Positions 32,860-41,459 of a stretch of DNA of 45,214 nucleotides are shown here, piece by piece (the stretch's first letter is position 1; every line of letters starts with the position of its first letter). Both the position numbers and the translations under genes were made by a program. Source of the stretch: Actinomycetota bacterium (lineage in GTDB: Bacteria > Actinomycetota > Thermoleophilia > Gaiellales > Gaiellaceae). The stretch covers positions 9,180 to 54,393 of the forward strand of contig PKYN01000003.1 in the NCBI GenBank assembly GCA_003132665.1, read 5' to 3'. Under the pieces are notes generated by a model. That model was not told the origin of the DNA and ran no database searches. It saw nothing but the letters and a program-made list of their open reading frames with translations.

Positions 32860-35739
32860 ATGACTGCTAGAGAACGGTATTTCAGACGATTCCTCGGCTC
32901 TCTGCGACCTACCTGGCCGGACTCACCCGATGAGCCAGCGCTCCGGGCAGCTCAGCTCGGGGCGCTTCTCTCCCTTGCCGGCCACTTGCAAACGTCAGAC
33001 GAGGCGGCGCAGGCTGTTCTGCCGACGGGCGTCGGGAAGACCGCGGTTCTGTGCGGCCTGCCGTTTCTCGTTCCCGCGAATCGGGTGCTGGTCGTCGTTC
33101 CGACGCGGCTACTACGAGATCAAATCACTGAGGAATTCCGTACGCTTAGCACGCTCAAGCGAGTGGGTGCACTCCCGGAAGATGTCGAGACACCGGCCGT
33201 TGGTCGCGTTGATCACCGATTAGGGTCGGTGACCGCGTGGCGCGATCTCGAGCGATTTGATGTTGTCGTGGGAACTCCCTCGGTTCTGAGTGCTGTCCTT
33301 GAGGGCGTCGCTGCCCCGCCGGAAGGGATCTTCGACCTACTCGTTTTTGACGAGGCGCATCACCTTCCAGCATCGACCTGGGAGGGCGTTTACGCGCAAC
33401 ACCGGCAACGCGCCGCGCTCCTGACTGCGACGCCTTTCCGACGCGATCGCAGGCGACTTCCGGGATCGCTCACGTACCACTACACACTGCGACAGGCCAT
33501 TGACGACGGCGTCTATGCGCCGGTCACTTTTGTGCCCGTTGAACCTACCGACAGACCTGACCACGCACTGGCGAAGGTGGCAGTAGCACGCCTTCGATCT
33601 CCGGAGCACGCCGTCGAGAACAGCCTTCTTCTAGTTCGAACGGATCGAATCAAGCACGCGGAGGAGTTGGTCGACGCATACGGTGCCGAAGGTGCCACTC
33701 TCGGCATCATCACCACTCGTCAGAGCGGGCGAACTGTGCGACGAACCATCGAGCGGTTGCGCAATGGTGAGCTTGATGGCGTCGCTTCTGTAGGCGCGCT
33801 GGTCGAAGGCTTTGACCTCCCGAAGCTCAAGATCGCCGCATACCACAGACCACATCGCACGCTTCCAGCCACGCTCCAATTCGTTGGGCGTGTTGCGCGC
33901 GTAACCGGCGGACAGGCACCTGCAGAGCTCGTCGCGATTCGACAAGCCGTCACGTCAGAGACAGCTGAGCTGTACCGCGAGGACGTGGCATGGGAGAGGC
34001 TGCTACCCGAGCTCGCCGACGCCTCCGTTCTACGCGAGCGCGAAACCAGGCGGTATCTGGCTGAGGCGCGCGTTTCGGGCCCCGAGGAGCTTTCAGCGTC
34101 GGCCCTAACACCCCAACGGGGTGTACAGGTTTTCGATACGTCCAAGTGCGCCAAGATCGACCTGCGTACCGACTTCAACCACCTCTCATATGGCCGAGTT
34201 GTCTTTCGTGTGGCTGACGCCGACGCCACCTTGCTCGCCGTAATCACCGAACGTGTCGTGCGACCGGTTTGGATCAGCTCCGACGCGCTGGATTTCCCTG
34301 AACACCATCTGATTCTGGCCGTGCACGACCGCGAACGAGACCTCCTCTACGTAAGTGCTCCTTCGGTCAGTTCCTCAAAGCGCCTTCGCGAACTCATTGG
34401 AGCCGAGGAAGCGACACAGATCTCTCCGCAGTTAGTTGCGCGGTACCTCTGGGCAACCAAAGTCGCCTCGTACTCGTCCGTTGGCATGAGTAACACCCGA
34501 GCTGCGGCTCGCCACGCGGCGTACCGTATGCTCGCCGGGAGCGCCGTCGAGCAGACGATTTCCCTCGCTGAGTCCCGCGGCTATGGCCTCGGTCACGTCA
34601 TCGGCCAGCGAGATCACGACGGTGACTTGACCGGTATGGGAGTTTCTGTCAAGAAGTCGAAGATCTGGGAAACCGCCGCCTGCGAGTCGCTTCTCGACTT
34701 CCGCGAGTGGTGTGATGACCTCAGTGTTGCCATCAGAACTCCGGTCGCCCAGGCGAACTCTGTCCCAAACATCCAGCTCCGGCTACCGGACCAACTGCAG
34801 AGGTTCCCCGATCGTCCACTTGCTGCGTTTCTTGACAATCGCCTCGTGCGAGGCGATACGAAATTACTGCACGCCAGTGGACTAATCGACTTCGCGTCGA
34901 TTCAGCTCGTGGTGGAGCGACCTGGCGAGGACCGACTTCGTCTGCGCTTCGGCTTCGACAGCGGCGACGTATGGGCTGGGTCTCTGAGAACCAACGGCTC
35001 CGTCGAACCGGAAGGAAGCGACGCTACTGCACGAACCTCAAACGGAGATCGCGAAGAGGTGAGCAATCTATTGATCGACTACCCCCCAACGATCTACTTC
35101 GCGAACGGAAGCACCGTGACCGGCCCTGTTATTTTCGAGGCAATTCAGGAACTCCAGCTGCCCGATGAGCTCTTCTCAATATGGGACTGGCAAACGACCG
35201 ACATCACCAACGAAGACCGCGCTAACGGCGAAAGGTCGAACATCCAGCAGCGGACGGTCGCCTACGCCACCGCGCATTTCCAAGATCCAATCGTGATCGT
35301 GGACCACGGCGCGTACGAGCTGGCCGATGTCATCGCTATTGAACGCACAGCGAGCGGCCAAACTGTCCATCTTTTGCACTGCAAACGCTCAGGCGCGACC
35401 ACCCCAGGTGCTCGGCTTAATGACGTCTACGAAGTCGTCGGCCAAGCAATACGGTCCGCTCGATGGACGGCCATGGCGGTCTTGTGGCGCGAACTCGCTC
35501 GAAGAGTCCGGGAGCGGCCGAGCCTGCGCGTGATTGATCGTGACAAAGCCGAAGTCCAGACGCTCTTGGACTCTTGGAGCGACAAGCCCCCGGACACGCA
35601 ACTCCATGTGTGGGTCGTTCAGCCCGGCCTGTCTCGCGTCGCAATCGAATCGTGGTCAGACGGGCGAACGCTCCTTGCTAACGCCTACGACTGGTGCCAC
35701 GACATGCCCGCGGAACTCACATTCGCCGTCAGTACCTGA
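32860..35739 (+). CDS. SF2 helicase with C-terminal nuclease-like domain
   Basis: 959 residues. Helicase motifs: I PTGVGKT (55-61), Ia VVPTRLL (79-85), II DEAHH (164-168), III TAT (189-191), V near 311-331 ([11 protein letters not shown]) and [13 protein letters not shown] (340-350). The middle (about 410-800) is of unknown fold. Residues 811-845 read [14 protein letters not shown], then [10 protein letters not shown]: Glu820, Asp823 and His840-Cys-Lys842 are arranged like a PD-(D/E)xK variant of the E..D..HxK type. A DNA translocase coupled to a nuclease is inferred. The gene is the last one before attR. It could be an independent phage-defence effector or the motor partner of the nuclease-methylase at 23477. 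There is no Shine-Dalgarno, so it may be leaderless. Confidence 0.82.
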   Translation: MTARERYFRRFLGSLRPTWPDSPDEPALRAAQLGALLSLAGHLQTSDEAAQAVLPTGVGKTAVLCGLPFLVPANRVLVVVPTRLLRDQITEEFRTLSTLKRVGALPEDVETPAVGRVDHRLGSVTAWRDLERFDVVVGTPSVLSAVLEGVAAPPEGIFDLLVFDEAHHLPASTWEGVYAQHRQRAALLTATPFRRDRRRLPGSLTYHYTLRQAIDDGVYAPVTFVPVEPTDRPDHALAKVAVARLRSPEHAVENSLLLVRTDRIKHAEELVDAYGAEGATLGIITTRQSGRTVRRTIERLRNGELDGVASVGALVEGFDLPKLKIAAYHRPHRTLPATLQFVGRVARVTGGQAPAELVAIRQAVTSETAELYREDVAWERLLPELADASVLRERETRRYLAEARVSGPEELSASALTPQRGVQVFDTSKCAKIDLRTDFNHLSYGRVVFRVADADATLLAVITERVVRPVWISSDALDFPEHHLILAVHDRERDLLYVSAPSVSSSKRLRELIGAEEATQISPQLVARYLWATKVASYSSVGMSNTRAAARHAAYRMLAGSAVEQTISLAESRGYGLGHVIGQRDHDGDLTGMGVSVKKSKIWETAACESLLDFREWCDDLSVAIRTPVAQANSVPNIQLRLPDQLQRFPDRPLAAFLDNRLVRGDTKLLHASGLIDFASIQLVVERPGEDRLRLRFGFDSGDVWAGSLRTNGSVEPEGSDATARTSNGDREEVSNLLIDYPPTIYFANGSTVTGPVIFEAIQELQLPDELFSIWDWQTTDITNEDRANGERSNIQQRTVAYATAHFQDPIVIVDHGAYELADVIAIERTASGQTVHLLHCKRSGATTPGARLNDVYEVVGQAIRSARWTAMAVLWRELARRVRERPSLRVIDRDKAEVQTLLDSWSDKPPDTQLHVWVVQPGLSRVAIESWSDGRTLLANAYDWCHDMPAELTFAVST

Positions 35740-35759
35740 TGGTCCTCGGTGCTGCGGGC

Positions 35760-35781
35760 AAAAGTTCGGCAAAAGCCCCCG
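35760..35781. promoter_or_regulatory. Right-end arm-type repeats of the island
   Basis: AAAAGTTCGGC (35760-35770) followed by AAAAGCCCCCG (35771-35781) matches the paired arm motifs at the left end (19786-19808) and at 22303-22325. The first motif differs from AAAAGTTCAGC at one base. Confidence 0.45.
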
Positions 35782-35806
35782 CGTGCGATTTCGCGGCAGA
35801 AGACAG

Positions 35807-35830
35807 AGAAGCCCCGTTTCCGGGGCTTCT
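35807..35830 (-). terminator. Island-supplied terminator for tRNA-fMet
   Basis: Bases 35807-35816 pair perfectly with 35821-35830 (10 bp, loop TTTC), starting 5 nt beyond the tRNA 3' end; on the minus strand a CT-rich stretch follows. It lies on the island side of the recombination core, so the element replaces the terminator it displaces (19625-19650). Confidence 0.65.
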
Positions 35831-35834
35831 CCAA

Positions 35835-35908
35835 TAGCGGGGGCAGGATTTGAACCTGCGACCTCCGGGTTATGAGCCCGGCGAGCTACCTGACTGCTCC
35901 ACCCCGCG
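35835..35908 (-). tRNA. Initiator tRNA-fMet (CAT), right attachment site
   Basis: 74 nt, complete cloverleaf without encoded CCA. The acceptor stem has G2-C71 to G7-C66 pairs and an unpaired C1/U72, which marks an initiator tRNA. The anticodon stem has the three consecutive G-C pairs (GGG/CCC) of initiators, and the loop CTCATAA has anticodon CAT. Bases 35835-35876 are the attachment core repeated at 19654-19695. The 5' half comes from the chromosome and the 3' half from the island. Confidence 0.95.
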
Positions 35909-36039
35909 TCGCATCTCTAATGATAGCGCCAGATGGCTGTTTTGGGCGCGTCCACGCCGCGATTTGCGCTACGAAGGTGATACCGCCGATCTCCGGGGCG
36001 AGCTCGGGCACCGCGTTTCTCCACCACCCGCCGGTTCCA

Positions 36040-36067
36040 CCCACCCGCGGGGTCGGGAAACGGTACC
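36040..36067. repeat. 28-bp palindromic repeat, chromosomal copy
   Basis: 25 of 28 bases match the island copy at 22354-22381. It is about 130 bp upstream of the tRNA-fMet 5' end, in the 259-bp gap 35909-36167, which otherwise holds no gene I can support. Confidence 0.5.
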
Positions 36068-36167
36068 CACTCAGTGAGACACAGAACGCCCGAAAGTACA
36101 TCGATTTCGTGCCAGAACTGCGGCGCGCCGCCAAGCGCGTGCCCGGCAGGTTGGTAGCATCGTTCGC

Positions 36168-36488
36168 GTGATCGTCTTCTGGGTCGCGCTCGCCATCCTG
36201 GTCGTCGCGTTCGTCGCGGGCGCCGTATTCGTGGTCGTGCGCGCGCTCGAGACGAAAAGAGCTCTGAAGGGCCTCAAGGATGCGCTCAGCATCGAGCTGC
36301 GGCGAATCGCCCGCGCCGGCGAGCGCACGAACGAAGAGCTCGAAGCGGCCAAAACGGCTTTCGAGCGGCTGGAGGCCAGCATCGCGCGGCTCAGCACGGC
36401 TCGAGCACGAGTGCGCCTGATCAAAGAGGCGCTCGCCGAGGCCGAAGCGGTCTTGACGCGCGCCCGAGCCTTCATCCCGAGCAAGTGA
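36168..36488 (+). CDS. Membrane-anchored coiled-coil protein
   Basis: 106 residues from GTG 36168; TAGCAT ends 7 nt upstream and there is no Shine-Dalgarno, suggesting a leaderless start. An N-terminal membrane helix (2-25) is followed by a continuous heptad-rich, charged coiled coil to about residue 98. No named family. It is 7 bp upstream of the Ppx/GppA gene and likely cotranscribed with it. Confidence 0.65.
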   Translation: MIVFWVALAILVVAFVAGAVFVVVRALETKRALKGLKDALSIELRRIARAGERTNEELEAAKTAFERLEASIARLSTARARVRLIKEALAEAEAVLTRARAFIPSK

Positions 36489-36495
36489 CGCGCCG

Positions 36496-37416
36496 ATGCC
36501 GGTAGCGGCCATCGATATCGGCACGAACACGACCCGGCTGATCGTGGCCGAGGTAGCCGGCTCGAAGCTCGAAGAGCTCGAGCGCCGCACCGTGATCACG
36601 CGCCTCGGCGAGGGAGTTGACGAAAGCGGTGTCCTTTCGTCCGCCGGCATCGAGCGGGTGCACGAAACGCTTTCCGAATATGCGGAGATCGTCGAGAAAC
36701 TCGACGCGGCTCCTACGCTGGTGGTCGCCACCAGCGCCGTTCGCGACGCGTCGAACGGCGGCGAGTTCCTGAGCGAGATCGAGCGCCGGTTCGGCTTCAA
36801 AGTTCGCCTGCTCTCGGGAAGCGAGGAGGCTCTTTTAGCCTTCCGGGGAGCGACGCTCGGACGCTCGCTGATGCGCTCCGTGCTCGTCGTCGACATCGGC
36901 GGCGGCTCGACCGAACTGGTGCTCGGAGACGCCGGAGGGCCGAGCTTCCACGTCAGCCTCGACATCGGCGCGGTGCGCCTGACCGAGCGCTACCTGCACT
37001 CCGATCCGCCCAGCCCGGCCGAGCTCGATCACTGCGCCATGGCGGTACGCGAGCTTCTGGTCGATCGCATCCCCACCGGCGTGCTGAACGCGCCGACGAC
37101 CGCGATCGGCAACGCCGGCACGATCACCACCATCGCCGCGCTCGATCAGAGCCTGCCCGCATACGACCGAGATCGCGTTCACGGCTACTCGGTGACCCGC
37201 CGGGCGGTTCACGAGCAGCTCACCCGCCTCGCCGCTCTCCCCCTCTCCGAGCGCCGCCAGGTGCCCGCGCTCGAGCCCGAGCGGGCCCCGGTGATCGTCG
37301 CCGGCGCAATAGTCTGCAGCGAGCTGCTCGACGCCTTCGCGCTCGACGCGATCGAGGCCAGCGAGCTGGACATCCTGGACGGCGCGGCGCTGCTCGCAGC
37401 CGATCTCGCCTCCTGA
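36496..37416 (+). CDS. ppx: Ppx/GppA family phosphatase (exopolyphosphatase)
   Basis: 306 residues, the short two-domain actinobacterial type. ASKHA-fold motifs: phosphate-1 AAIDIGTNTTRLIVAEV (residues 4-20), TSAVRDA, the catalytic Glu region SGSEEALLAFRG, phosphate-2 VVDIGGGSTELVLG and the later GNAGTITTIAAL. Members hydrolyse terminal phosphate from polyphosphate or pppGpp; sequence alone does not separate the two. It lies directly behind the coiled-coil gene in a two-gene unit. Confidence 0.93.
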   Translation: MPVAAIDIGTNTTRLIVAEVAGSKLEELERRTVITRLGEGVDESGVLSSAGIERVHETLSEYAEIVEKLDAAPTLVVATSAVRDASNGGEFLSEIERRFGFKVRLLSGSEEALLAFRGATLGRSLMRSVLVVDIGGGSTELVLGDAGGPSFHVSLDIGAVRLTERYLHSDPPSPAELDHCAMAVRELLVDRIPTGVLNAPTTAIGNAGTITTIAALDQSLPAYDRDRVHGYSVTRRAVHEQLTRLAALPLSERRQVPALEPERAPVIVAGAIVCSELLDAFALDAIEASELDILDGAALLAADLAS

Positions 37417-37482
37417 TCCACCGCCTCGTCCAGCGGCGGTGTCGGATGCCCGCGAGGGTGACTCTACGAGAATCTCCTGCTC

Positions 37483-37596
37483 ATGGGCGTTTTCCCGGCC
37501 TTCGACCGCGACCCGGTGCCCGACACCTTTTTCGTTCAAGACGCGTTGCATAAAGAAAGCGCGAATTTCCTTCCCCAGCTGTGGACGCGACTGTGA
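37483..37596 (+). CDS. Possible 37-codon small protein
   Basis: The ATG reading frame encodes a balanced, protein-like sequence (MGVFPAFDRDPVPDTFFVQD... ending FLPQLWTRL) in the gap between ppx and tRNA-Leu. Third codon positions are not GC-rich like real neighbours, and there is no good Shine-Dalgarno. It could be a remnant or chance. The rest of 37417-37649 contains nothing else I can support. Confidence 0.2.
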   Translation: MGVFPAFDRDPVPDTFFVQDALHKESANFLPQLWTRL

Positions 37597-37649
37597 GTGG
37601 CGGATGCGGCTCGCTGCACCACTGAGCCGCGGTCTATGCTCGTAGCTGC

Positions 37650-37730
37650 GCCGGGGTGGCGGAATGGTAGACGCGCCCGACTTAAAATCGGGTGTCTTAG
37701 GACGTGAGGGTTCAAGTCCCTCCCCCGGCA
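37650..37730 (+). tRNA. tRNA-Leu (TAA)
   Basis: 81 nt, class II cloverleaf. Acceptor GCCGGGG pairs with CCCCGGC, discriminator A. The anticodon loop CTTAAAA gives TAA. The long variable arm (TGTCTTAGGACG region) is typical of Leu, and the T loop is GGTTCAAGTCC. CCA is not encoded. Confidence 0.95.
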
Positions 37731-37733
37731 TGA

Positions 37734-37763
37734 GCCGGCGGAAATCTGACGATTTCCGCCGGC
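37734..37763 (+). terminator. Hairpin after tRNA-Leu
   Basis: Bases 37734-37746 pair perfectly with 37751-37763 (13 bp, loop TGAC), 4 nt after the tRNA. No T tract follows, so it may act as a processing or weak termination structure. Confidence 0.6.
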
Positions 37764-37884
37764 GTATCGAGGTAACCGAGAACCGACGTTGGCGCGGCCT
37801 CGGCGCCAGGCCCGCGAACGAGCGCGGATGCGTCGAGCGGCGCGATTCTGACGTCCGCCCTCTGGAGTACTCTGAGCGGTTCCC

Positions 37885-39087
37885 ATGACGATCATCGTCG
37901 CCCTCATCGTTGGCATTGCGGTTGGTGGAATCGCCGCCTGGTTCGTTGCGCACGCTCGCGCCACAGTCGACGCGGCCCCCCTCCAGGCGGAGGTCGCCCG
38001 CCTCACGGCCGAGCGCCAGGGAGCTGAAGAAAGGCTCAGGGCTTTGGCGGAGGACGAAAAGCGGATGCAGGCACTCGCTGCTGAAGCGCTACGGCAGAAC
38101 AACACGTCGTTCCTCCAGCTCGCCCAGACTCAGTTCGGACCGATCAAGGAGACTCTCGACAAGTTCGACCAGCAGACTCGCGAGCTGGAAGTGAGTCGCC
38201 AGAAGGCGTACGGCACCCTCTTTACGCAGGTGCAGTCGCTCGCCCAGGGCCAGGAAAAGCTGCGCACCGAGACGGGGAACCTGGTCAAGGCGCTGCGGGC
38301 GCCGCACGTGCGCGGGCGCTGGGGCGAGATGCAACTCAAGCGCGTAGTCGAGCTGGCGGGAATGGTTCCCTACTGCGACTTCGTCGAGCAGTCGAGCACG
38401 TCCGACGATGAGGGCCGGCTGCTGCGCCCCGATCTGGTCGTGAAGCTTCCGGGCGGAAAGAACGTCGTCGTCGACGCCAAGGCTCCACTGAACGCCTATC
38501 TGGACGCTCTCGAAGCCGAGGACGAAGATACGAGGCGAGTTCAGCTTCAGGCCCATGCGCGTCAGGTGCGCGACCACGTCACCAAGCTCGCCGCGAAGGC
38601 GTACTGGAAGCAGTTCGAGCCCGCGCCGGATTTTGTGGTGATGTTCCTGCCCGACGAGACCTTCTTCCGCATGGCCATCGAACAGGACTCGACGCTGCTC
38701 GAGCTGGGGCCCGAGAACGGGGTGCTCGTGGCGACGCCGACCATGCTGATCGGCCTCTTGAAGACGATCGCCCATGGATGGCAGCAGGAGACCGTGGCCG
38801 AGAAGGCGCGAGAGATCGCCGGTCTGGGTCGGGATCTCTACGAGAGGCTGGGGACCTTCGGCCGGCATCTGGCCAAGGCCGGACGCGGTCTCGACACCGC
38901 CGTCGGGGCGTACAACGAGGCGGTGGCGTCGCTCGAGACTCGCGTTCTGGTCACGGCCCGCAAGTTCCGCGAAACCGGCGCTGTGACCAGCGATCTTCCG
39001 GAGACGCCGCCGATCGAGAAGGTCGCTCGGCCGATTCAGGCCGCGGAACTGAGCGCGGCTTCCACCCTCGAGTTGCCTTCGGCCTAG
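37885..39087 (+). CDS. rmuC: DNA recombination protein RmuC
   Basis: 400 residues. An N-terminal membrane helix (3-23) and a coiled coil (25-150) lead to the RmuC core: VRGRWGEMQLKRVVELAGM, then RPDLVVKLPGGKNVVVDAKAP (PD-(D/E)xK-like nuclease strands with D and DAK), FVVMFLPDETFF and LVATPTMLIGLLKTIAHGW. RmuC limits recombination between inverted repeats; it is thought to be a nuclease. The start is ATG 37885. Confidence 0.95.
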   Translation: MTIIVALIVGIAVGGIAAWFVAHARATVDAAPLQAEVARLTAERQGAEERLRALAEDEKRMQALAAEALRQNNTSFLQLAQTQFGPIKETLDKFDQQTRELEVSRQKAYGTLFTQVQSLAQGQEKLRTETGNLVKALRAPHVRGRWGEMQLKRVVELAGMVPYCDFVEQSSTSDDEGRLLRPDLVVKLPGGKNVVVDAKAPLNAYLDALEAEDEDTRRVQLQAHARQVRDHVTKLAAKAYWKQFEPAPDFVVMFLPDETFFRMAIEQDSTLLELGPENGVLVATPTMLIGLLKTIAHGWQQETVAEKAREIAGLGRDLYERLGTFGRHLAKAGRGLDTAVGAYNEAVASLETRVLVTARKFRETGAVTSDLPETPPIEKVARPIQAAELSAASTLELPSA

Positions 39088-39109
39088 ACGACCGGGAACT
39101 CATCTCAGA

Positions 39110-39637
39110 ATGACGAGCCGCCAAAACGTCGAGCTCAAAGCCCGCGACGCCGACCTCGCCCGCACGCTGCGCCGCTGCCTGGAGCTGGCGACCGACGACC
39201 AGGGCGTGCTCAGGCAGCGCGACAGCTACTTCGGCGCCCGCGACGGGCGGCTGAAGCTGCGCGAGCAGGAGCCTGGCCCCTCCTACCTGATCCACTATCG
39301 GCGCGAAGACAAGGCGGAGCTGCGACCAAGCGAGTACACCCTGGTCGAGATCGCAGATCCGCCCGCTCTTGCTCGATTGCTCGCGAGCGCCCTCGGCATC
39401 GAGTGCGTAGTCGGGAAGGAGCGCCGGCTCTTCCTCTGGGAGCAGAACGTGCGCATCCATCTCGACCGGGTAGACGGCCTCGGCACGTTCGTCGAGATCG
39501 AAGCCGTCGCCCCGCCCGACTCGAACCTCGCGCGGGAGCGCGACCAGGCCGAGCGCTTGCGCGCGCTGCTCGAGATCGAGTCGTCGCAGCTCGTCCCGAC
39601 CAGCTACTCCGACCTGCTTCGAGGGCACAAGCCCTGA
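39110..39637 (+). CDS. CYTH-domain protein (class IV adenylate cyclase/thiamine triphosphatase-like)
   Basis: 175 residues, one CYTH tunnel domain. It opens with NVELKARD (the ExExK-like signature, here reduced to ELK), followed by LRQRDSYFGARDGRLKLRE, ISYRREDKA-like YRREDKAELRPS and DRVDGLGTFVEIEAV. These strands hold the triphosphate-binding Arg/Lys and metal-binding Glu residues. The activity may be triphosphatase or adenylate cyclase. It lies 22 bp after rmuC, probably in the same transcript. Confidence 0.88.
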   Translation: MTSRQNVELKARDADLARTLRRCLELATDDQGVLRQRDSYFGARDGRLKLREQEPGPSYLIHYRREDKAELRPSEYTLVEIADPPALARLLASALGIECVVGKERRLFLWEQNVRIHLDRVDGLGTFVEIEAVAPPDSNLARERDQAERLRALLEIESSQLVPTSYSDLLRGHKP

Positions 39638-39728
39638 GCGGCGCCGCGCACCCAGCGAAGCGCCGGGAACAGCGGCGCCTTCGCTTGCGTTGGTTAGGCT
39701 GCAGGGCACAAGCGTTGGAGGAGGAGAA

Positions 39729-40688
39729 GTGACAGCTAGCGACGTGCGCAACGTGATCGTCATCGGCGGGGGACCGGCCGGCTACACGGCCGCTCTCTAC
39801 AGCGCCCGCGCCCTGCTCGAGCCGCTCGTGATCGAAGGCATCTCCTGGGGCGGTCAGCTGATGAACACCAGCGAGGTCGAGAACTTTCCCGGTTACAGCG
39901 AGGGCGTGATGGGGCCGCAAATGATGAGCGACCTGCGCGCCCAGGCCGAGCGCTTCGGGACGGAGTTCGTCACCGATGACGCCGTGCGCGTCGACCTCTC
40001 GCAGCGGCCCTTCGTCGTCGAAACGGGCGAGGAAACGTATCGCACGAGCGTGCTGATCATCGCCACCGGCGCCAACGCGCGCGAGCTCGGGCTTCCATCC
40101 GAGACGACCTTGAAGGGTAAGGGCGTCTCGTATTGCGCGGTCTGCGACGCGGCCTTCTTCCGCGGCCAGGAGGTCGTGGTCGTGGGCGGCGGCGACTCGG
40201 CCATGGAGGACGCGATCTTCCTCACGCGCTTCGCCGAGAAGGTACTGATCGTGCACCGGCGCGACGAGTTCCGGGCCGAGCCGATCATGCTCGAGCGCGC
40301 GCGCGCGAACGAGAAGATCGAGCTGGTCACCGGCGCGGTCGTGGACGAGGTGCTGGGAAGCGAAGAGGGAAAGGTCACCGGGGTGCGCCTGCGCAGCACC
40401 GAGACGGACGAGACCTGGGAGGTCGAAGCCGGCGGGGTCTTCGTCGCCATCGGGCACGACCCGAATACGAGCCTCTTCACCGAGGTGCTCGAGCACGACG
40501 AGGCCGGTTTTCTGATCACGAAACCGTACTCGACGGCGACGAACGTGGAGGGCGTCTTCGCCGCGGGCGACGTCCAGGATCCCGTCTTCAAGCAGGCGAT
40601 CACCGCCGCCGGTTCGGGCTGTATGGCCGCGCTCGAAAGCGAGCGCCTGCTCGCCGCCGAAGAGCACGCGCGCGCTACGGCATCCTGA
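39729..40688 (+). CDS. trxB: Thioredoxin-disulfide reductase
   Basis: 319 residues from GTG 39729, with GGAGGAGGAG just upstream; an earlier in-frame start is rejected. FAD motif GGGPAGYTAALYSAR (13-27), redox-active C136-A-V-C139, NADPH motif VVVVGGGDSAMEDA, HRRDEFRA and C-terminal FAD motif GVFAAGDVQD are all complete. It transfers electrons from NADPH to thioredoxin in the cytoplasm. No thioredoxin gene is adjacent. Confidence 0.97.
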   Translation: MTASDVRNVIVIGGGPAGYTAALYSARALLEPLVIEGISWGGQLMNTSEVENFPGYSEGVMGPQMMSDLRAQAERFGTEFVTDDAVRVDLSQRPFVVETGEETYRTSVLIIATGANARELGLPSETTLKGKGVSYCAVCDAAFFRGQEVVVVGGGDSAMEDAIFLTRFAEKVLIVHRRDEFRAEPIMLERARANEKIELVTGAVVDEVLGSEEGKVTGVRLRSTETDETWEVEAGGVFVAIGHDPNTSLFTEVLEHDEAGFLITKPYSTATNVEGVFAAGDVQDPVFKQAITAAGSGCMAALESERLLAAEEHARATAS

Positions 40689-40719
40689 TCGCGCCGAAGA
40701 GCAAAGTAGTCTTCGCTCC

Positions 40720-41445
40720 GTGAGCATCGGAAGAGTCCTCAGCCAGGCCGGAGAGCTGTACTGGAAATGGTTCCTGCGCTTGGTGCTAACCGCCGCGCCC
40801 ATCTTCGTTGTGCTCGAGTTCTTCACGGCCCTCTCGGGGTCGTCGGCCCATGCTCACCACTGGACCGCATCCGTCCTCTCGGGGATCGTCTCCTTTCTGC
40901 TCTGGATCGTCGGCACTTTCTGGCTGCAGGGCGCCCTGGTGGAGGCGGTCAACGACCTGCGAGACGGCCGCGCCGATCTCTCGATCGGGGAGCTCTATCA
41001 ACGGACTCAGCCGCTCCTGCCGGCGCTGATCGCGGCCGGAGTCGTCGCGGCGCTCGGGGTCGCCGGCGGGTTCGTGTTGCTGGTCGTGCCCGGGTTCATC
41101 CTGTTGACGCGCTGGATCTTCATCGTGCCGGTGATCGTGCTGGAAAAGAAGTCGGCCGGCGATTCGTTCGGGCGTTCGTGGGGACTTGTCAAGGGCTCGA
41201 GCTGGCCGGTGTTCTGGCTGATACTCCTGACCATGATCGCGCTCGGAGTCGGATCCACGCTGATCAGGCTCGCGCTCTTTCCCTTCTCCGCACTGCCGGA
41301 TTTCTTCGCTTCGTGGATCGTGGGCACGATCGCCAGCAGTCTCACGGCACCTTTCGCGGCCCTCGTCTGGACGCTCAGCTACTTCGAGCTGGTGCGCGAG
41401 CAGGTGCAGCCGAGCACGACGAAGCTGCCTCCGGTCCAGGTCTAG
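40720..41445 (+). CDS. Multi-helix membrane protein (glycerophosphodiester-phosphodiesterase membrane-domain-like)
   Basis: 241 residues from GTG 40720. Five or six hydrophobic helices alternate with short loops; the segment GRSWGLVKGSSWPVFWLIL and LTRWIFIVPVIVLEKKSAG is typical of the DUF7544/GPDPase membrane-domain group. No catalytic residues are evident. It is likely in the transcript following trxB (31-bp gap). Function unknown. Confidence 0.7.
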   Translation: MSIGRVLSQAGELYWKWFLRLVLTAAPIFVVLEFFTALSGSSAHAHHWTASVLSGIVSFLLWIVGTFWLQGALVEAVNDLRDGRADLSIGELYQRTQPLLPALIAAGVVAALGVAGGFVLLVVPGFILLTRWIFIVPVIVLEKKSAGDSFGRSWGLVKGSSWPVFWLILLTMIALGVGSTLIRLALFPFSALPDFFASWIVGTIASSLTAPFAALVWTLSYFELVREQVQPSTTKLPPVQV

Positions 41446-41459
41446 AACTAGCGCTCGGG

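Larger units (their letters stand above)
19696..35876. mobile_element. Integrative element in the tRNA-fMet gene, about 16.2 kb
   Basis: The element is bounded by the 42-bp repeats 19654-19695 and 35835-35876. It contains a tyrosine integrase (30567-31751), an excisionase-like gene (30344-30562), arm-like direct repeats near both ends, and cargo with visibly lower GC and more A/T in third positions than the flanks, especially 22.3-26.8 kb and 32.8-35.7 kb. There are no conjugation, replication or phage structural genes, so it probably depends on other elements for transfer. A second left-end copy at 22206-22321 suggests a composite history. Confidence 0.88.

Noticed and set aside
36835-37953. 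372-codon minus-strand open frame across ppx and tRNA-Leu
   Set aside because: It runs through a tRNA gene and opposite the well-supported ppx gene; composition is shadow-like.
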